DNA of 12,160 nt from Acanthaster planci. Lineage: Eukaryota; Echinodermata; Asteroidea; Valvatida; Acanthasteridae. The translations under genes and the position numbers were made by a program. The stretch covers positions 378,702 through 390,861 of the forward strand of contig NW_019091408.1 of assembly GCF_001949145.1 (NCBI RefSeq), read 5' to 3'. Below are positions 7,961 through 12,160 of the stretch, one piece after another (within the stretch, counting starts at the first letter, position 1; each line of letters starts with the position of its first letter). The notes beneath the pieces were generated by a model. It was not told the DNA's origin, did no database searches, and saw only the letters and a program-made list of their open reading frames with translations.

Positions 7961-8510
7961 CAGGGGAGGCCTTTGAGGAAGACAAGCTGCTTCTAACATG
8001 AGAACATTTACCACAGAAAGAGGATTGATGAAGACAAGAGAAAAAACAGAATTCACTGAAAAATCTTCCCCAACAAAATGAGACTTTGTATGAAAGAAGT
8101 CAATACCCTGTTTTACAACAAACTGTCACTCTTATTTGTCTTTTTGATAAAACATAAATGTGATATACTTCATGAACGTGTAGGCCTTTTTGGAATAGTG
8201 ACAAAAATACTTTCCAGGTTTCATTTACACATTTTCTAAATACTTTCTGATGTGGGATTTATTCTTTTCTTTGTGTGTCCACAAAAAGTACACTGTAGTG
8301 GGAGTGGGGACAGATGACCTACACCCAAGGTTTCATTTTGTTGTGGAGCATACTTCACAGTGTACACAACTGAAGAAATTACATCCACATTCAATACAGC
8401 TGTAGTTTTTGACATGGTAAGCCTTTCACTTGATGGACAAAGAGATCTGATTTGGGCAGAATTTTTCCCACCAAACAATGCTTGTGAGATGAGATCCTTG
8501 CACAGTGACC
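7961..8510. other. Non-coding stretch, nothing recognised
   Basis: Mixed-composition sequence. Near 8288-8296 and 8356-8365 there are similar ACACTGTA/CAGTGTACA words in inverse sense, too short to call an element. No coding or RNA signature. Confidence 0.45.
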
Positions 8511-8649
8511 TTCATGAATTAGCGAACAGAGGGTTTGCATGGCTGCCATTTTGGAGACAGTTTCACAGGGTAGGCACAAAGGAGATTTCCCTGTGGAACA
8601 AAATTGCCCTCCAAGATGGCTATTGTGCAAAGCCTCCATAGCCGATGAA
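8511..8649. mobile_element. Imperfect inverted-repeat (fold-back, MITE-like) element
   Basis: The left arm contains GAGGGTTTGCATGGCTGCCA, TTTTGGAGACAGTTTCACAG and GG. The reverse complement of the right arm reads GGAGGCTTTGCACAATAGCC, then ATCTTGGAGGGC and TTCCACAGGG. Arms start with TTCAT on both sides and are separated by a loop at about 8571-8588. The ATGGCNGCCATTTTGGA core resembles motifs common in animal MITEs. Arms have diverged, so this is an old copy. Confidence 0.5.
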
Positions 8650-9310
8650 CGACTTGATGAACTAGCTGATGAAGTTATCTGACTAACCAGGTGATTGACT
8701 CACTACAGGTGCTCCTAGTGGCATCAAATCTGCCCTAGTTTAAATACTGCCTGACATTTTTTAACCAGGGACCCCTCAAACAACTGAGTCGAGACATCCT
8801 AAAACATCAAAATGAGTGCATCTTGGCCAAATACATGGCAAAAACTACAGAAGAATTTTTGAAAGATGACATTTCTGCCAATTCACAACCAAATGTCCAA
8901 CTACTCTCATCTATCCAACATACACATGCATCCCGGCATTAAAAGACACAAATAGCCATGAAACATTAATGAAATTATGAAAGAGCTGATGATGCATGAA
9001 GCATGCAATGACGAAAGACTTTGAAAAATAAACAAACATGGCAATGCAATGAGATTTTCATTATACATGTCACAAGTACAAAAATGGAATGGTCTACATG
9101 TTTGTAAGAAATGGAGACACTAGTATGACCTTCAGCACCCTCGAGAGGAAATACGAAGAAATAAAAACCAAAACCAAAAACCTCTACCAATGGTTAATTT
9201 GCATATACTCAAAAATAAGCTCCGAATGTAATCAATACTAAAAGAGGAGAGGAGGTAAAAAGCAAAGACATTGGTGTAGTAGGAATGGAATTTGGGCACA
9301 ACCCCTGTTA
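8650..9310. other. AT-rich non-coding stretch
   Basis: No exon, RNA gene or repeat array is recognised. There is a small AAAACCAAAACCAAAAA simple-sequence run near 9164-9180. Confidence 0.5.
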
Positions 9311-9583
9311 GCACCAAAGATCATATAGCACCGAAGGCGCAAGATGGATAACTCTGTCCAAAGGGTGTAATTACCATGGGCGCCATATGAGCAAACGATA
9401 CGACCTGCGCAGTTTAGGGTAATGCTTAGGCGCAGGCTCACCGGGTGCACGTGCCTGCTGCGGCGCCTGCGCCTTTGCATTCATATGCATTGTGCAGACG
9501 TATCGCTTGCTCAAATGGCGCCCATGCGATAACAAGTTCGGCATCTTGCGCCGCTATGCGGCGCTGTACGACCTTTGGTGAGC
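9311..9583. mobile_element. 273-bp CpG-rich near-palindromic fold-back element
   Basis: The two halves are inverted copies meeting at CACGTG (9448-9453). Left arm landmarks GCACCAAAG, GGCGCAAGATG, CATGGGCGCCATATGAGCAA, ACGATACG and AGGCGCAGG recur in order in the reverse complement of the right arm as CACCAAAG, GGCGCAAGATG, CATGGGCGCCATTTGAGCAA, GCGATACG and AGGCGCAGG. The element is much richer in GC and CpG than its flanks. No protein frame is credible. A non-autonomous fold-back transposon is the simplest reading; no target-site duplication is clear. Confidence 0.75.
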
Positions 9584-10324
9584 ATGACAGTACAGGAAGC
9601 CTCCTAAACTAATTTCTATCACAGTCCTGGTATATGTTTTTTCCATTATGAAAACACCACCTTGAACACTTTAGACTGTAACCTGGAGAAATTCTGTGCA
9701 AATCTACTATTTTCCAAGCTAAAAGTTCCATATATGTTTTGTTGGCAGTAAGCTGGAACATCAATACACATACATGTACATGTGGGAAAAAAAGGAATTA
9801 AATACAAAAAAGCATACCTGCGACTATGCCTATGAACGTGAATATTTGTACTGCACCCAGACAGGTGAATTTTCAAGAGGAAAAGAAAAGTATCAACACT
9901 GAACCCTAAGTAAAAATGTTGTAAATCGCTGTGCATGTTCATGTACTTGTTTGGTGCCTATACTATACCGCTACCCATGCAGCTTCACAATTTTGCACGA
10001 TCATGCCACAAACGGGAGCTTTTACATGAAAGAGGTGTACACAACAGAAGGGACAAAGCTGGGACAAAGAGGGCTACAGAGGGGGGAAGGGGGTCAACAT
10101 CTCTGAGATTCTCATGATGATGACCACCACAGGGTGTGTTCAAGAGAGGGGTGGTGCTCTCCACCCATCAATGCCCTTCTCTAGTTCAACTGTTGCTTCC
10201 ATACTCCGAAAAGCCATTTTCAGCATTGCTGACCTTCTGTGCAGAGTCGACTTGCACATCAACGTGCACATCAGTGTGCACTGGGTCAGTGGTTGCATTT
10301 GCCTGAGTTCTTAGAGTAGAAGGG
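9584..10324. other. Non-coding stretch before the minisatellite
   Basis: Nothing gene-like is recognised. It includes ACATACATGTACATGTG near 9768-9784, a purine-rich GAGGGGGGAAGGGGG run near 10079-10092, and a repeated GTGCACATCA-type pair near 10252-10283. Confidence 0.45.
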
Positions 10325-10564
10325 GTTGTTGTCTGGCTGATCAGAGTGGAGGAAGGTTGTTGTCTGGCCGATCAGAGTGGAGGAAGGTTGTTGTGTGGCC
10401 GATCAGAGTGGAGGAAGGTTGTTGTCTGGCTGATCAGAGCGGAGGAAGGTTGTTGTCTGGCTGATCAGAGTGGAGGAAGGTTGTTGTCTGGCTGATCAGA
10501 GCGGAGGAAGGTTGTTGTCTGGCTGATCAGAGTGGAGGAAGGTTGTTGTGTGGCCGATCAGAGT
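10325..10564 (+). repeat. 31-bp minisatellite, eight copies
   Basis: GATCAGAG recurs at 10339, 10370, 10401, 10432, 10463, 10494, 10525 and 10556, always 31 bp apart. The unit is GGTTGTTGTCTGGCTGATCA plus GAGTGGAGGAA. Variants are limited to a few sites: CTGG/GTGG, GCTGAT/GCCGAT and AGTGG/AGCGG. Each CTGATCAG unit holds an 8-bp palindrome. The period is not a multiple of three, so it is not a coding repeat. Low divergence implies recent expansion or homogenisation. Confidence 0.97.
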
Positions 10565-11922
10565 ACCGGTACAGGGATATAGTTGTTGAGACAGATCTGC
10601 AGTCCTCTGATTCTCAGTGTAACAATCCAATGTTAACACACATCTATTAATGTACATGTATGGCATACAATTCAATTCTATCTTTAAAAAAGATCCATTT
10701 TCCTTAAGCTACTAAAATGTGTAAATTTACAGCTTCATGCCATACAAAAATGTTGGCACATGCTGGTAGCACACACAGCGATAACATGTACATGTACATG
10801 TATCTCACAGTTACCAACTGACAATTATGCACGTACCTCACCACAGCATCAGCTTGACTTAAAAATATGTACACTGAAATGTTTCAATTACTGATCAGCC
10901 GAGCTAGGTCTGTGTTAGCTGATAATCTGGCAATAAAATTGGTATGAGAGTGTGACGAGAGTATCTTGAATCAACTTTCATCAAGCTTCAACATTATTTT
11001 GTTAAGCACTGACATCTGTCTGATAAGTTTTACTCAAACGCTAGGCATCTGCTACATGAATCAAATACTTTACAGTATCGATGCAAATTATTGATACCTT
11101 TTTATTTTACTCTAACAAAATTTGAACAATGCCCTTCTGAAGCAATGCTACCATAGGCGTATAAATATAAAAGTCCACAATAGATTTGCGAGTAGACCTA
11201 TGGAAATTTAGGGTAAATTATTCACTTGGGGGTAATTTTATTGGCATTATTATTTATCATTATTCATTTTAGGGTCTTTTGTCCACAAATGAGGAGAAGA
11301 CTTATTTGAAATTGTCATCACATGAACAACTACCAGTATTGCCGGTTTCAGTTGGAAAACTCATTTTCATAAATTTGAATATGATTACACCTTAGCCTGA
11401 GCCAGCCACATTCATGCCTCTCATCCCTGTAGCCCATAAAATCTTTGGTAGTTACAGGCTACTCGCACAAGGGCCCTGCTTCAGCATGGACTTCCCACAG
11501 TGCACCTGGGCTCCAAGACACTGTGTGAGCAAATTCATTAAATGCCTGTAACTGGCAGCTGCCATAACAAAGCTGTTTGATAAAACCTGGCAGGCATCGT
11601 TAAAAAACCAAGTGAAGCACCCTGTATGAATTAACACAAACTATCTGTGTACTCCCCCCCCTCCCATCATACCAGCACAGCCAATACTTTGGCTAAAGTA
11701 ATGTTGATCCCAGTCCATTTGATAAACTGTGGCACTTAATAAAGATAGAGACTACGGACTGCAATATTTCATGCATCTAAAGATAAATGATGGTACAGCT
11801 GGTCACATTAACAGATTTAAAAGATAACATTTATCCCCTTGCCATGAAGTCTGTATATTGTAAATTTAACGTCTTTCACTTTACTTTAAACAAAAAAAAA
11901 AACCAACTATCCAAGAGAGAAA
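10565..11922. other. AT-rich non-coding stretch
   Basis: No exon or RNA gene is recognised. It contains ACATGTACATGTACATGTA near 10785-10802, a short inverted pair GTATGGCAT/ATGCCATAC (about 10658 and 10735), a very AT-rich block near 11200-11275 and an A-run near 11891-11902. Confidence 0.5.
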
Positions 11923-11942
11923 TACATGTACCGGTACATGTA
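11923..11942. repeat. Perfect 20-bp palindrome
   Basis: TACATGTACCGGTACATGTA is identical to its reverse complement. It is the longest perfect case of the TACATGTA words scattered through the window. Confidence 0.95.
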
Positions 11943-11943
11943 C

Positions 11944-11995
11944 TTTAAAGATACAGGTAAAAAAAAAAATTTAAAGATACAGGTAAAAAAAAAAA
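11944..11995 (+). repeat. 26-bp tandem duplication ending in A-runs
   Basis: TTTAAAGATACAGGT followed by eleven A occurs twice in direct succession (11944-11969 and 11970-11995) with no mismatch. The unit ends in poly(A), so slippage or a small template-switch duplication is likely. Confidence 0.95.
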
Positions 11996-12160
11996 TTATC
12001 GGTGGACGCGCCTCTGTTACAACTGTTCCTGTCAAATTTAGTTATCTACCGGCATTATGTCCAAAAAATATGAAATTGTTATAGCACTGCCTACTGAGAT
12101 TTCATCCTGCTTCCCCATTAGAAAAAAAAATTAATAGGTTGGAATTTTTGTCTGACTCTA
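11996..12160. other. AT-rich end of window
   Basis: No feature is recognised apart from further A-runs near 12121-12129. Confidence 0.4.

Noticed and set aside
7715-8056. 113-codon minus-strand open frame as a RIM coding exon
   Set aside because: It does not resemble any RIM segment, ends in TAG before the good donor at 7661, and offers no donor in the phase needed by the 4620 acceptor. Kept only as a possible 5' UTR or promoter patch.
8236-8641. Open frames on both strands
   Set aside because: They overlap the fold-back element and have no recognisable domain; compositional chance.
1-12160. CRISPR array, bacterial operon or phage features
   Set aside because: The window has spliced eukaryotic exons; the 31-bp minisatellite has no spacers between units.

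Overview
The window looks like nuclear DNA from an invertebrate metazoan. It is AT-leaning, intron-rich and full of short non-autonomous repeats. It carries one recognisable protein-coding gene, on the minus strand, with GT/AG introns. Frequent TACATGTA-type palindromes and a tRNA-derived SINE ending in a CACCCAGG..GTAAA..GGGTAC-type tail remind me of amphioxus (Branchiostoma). Sea urchin, hemichordate or mollusc cannot be excluded from sequence alone.

The gene is a RIM (regulating synaptic membrane exocytosis, RIMS) homologue. Five coding exons run right to left: 4620-4394, 3743-3605, 2854-2637, 1541-1402 and 839-633. All five join in frame (intron phases 1, 2, 1, 0) and end at a TAG at 635-633. 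From the ATG at 4604-4602 the joined CDS is 915 nt (304 aa). That is close to the vertebrate gamma-RIMs (RIMS3, about 308 aa) and covers what they cover: a basic KKRRASIG linker, the QASRESTDGS motif, the GLGPAQLVGRQ segment, the C2B domain and a short RAS.SSLE tail. The first exon is also open upstream to its splice acceptor, so it could equally be an internal exon of a long alpha-RIM. No Zn-finger, PDZ or C2A exon is visible in the remaining 7.5 kb.

Region by region. 1-632: 3' UTR and downstream, no clear poly(A) signal. 633-4620: the RIM exons; introns hold a minus-oriented SINE (about 1932-2095), a MITE-like inverted repeat (about 2121-2382), half of a dispersed repeat (2473-2529) and a pentamer-like GCTGA/CCAAG low-complexity block (about 3907-4325). 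4621-12160: no further coding exon I can defend. It holds a 70-bp higher-order tandem repeat (about 5593-5773), a 158-bp terminal-inverted-repeat element (6657-6814), a CpG-rich island-like patch next to a strong minus-strand donor (about 7661-7960) that could be a promoter or 5' non-coding exon of the short RIM transcript, an inverted repeat (8511-8649), a 273-bp CpG-rich near-palindrome (9311-9583), a 31-bp minisatellite of eight copies (about 10325-10564) and AT-rich sequence with small palindromes and tandem duplications.

The most interesting possibility is that this invertebrate RIM locus makes a gamma-RIM-like C2B-only protein from an internal promoter upstream of 4620. Most other structure is unclassified repeats.
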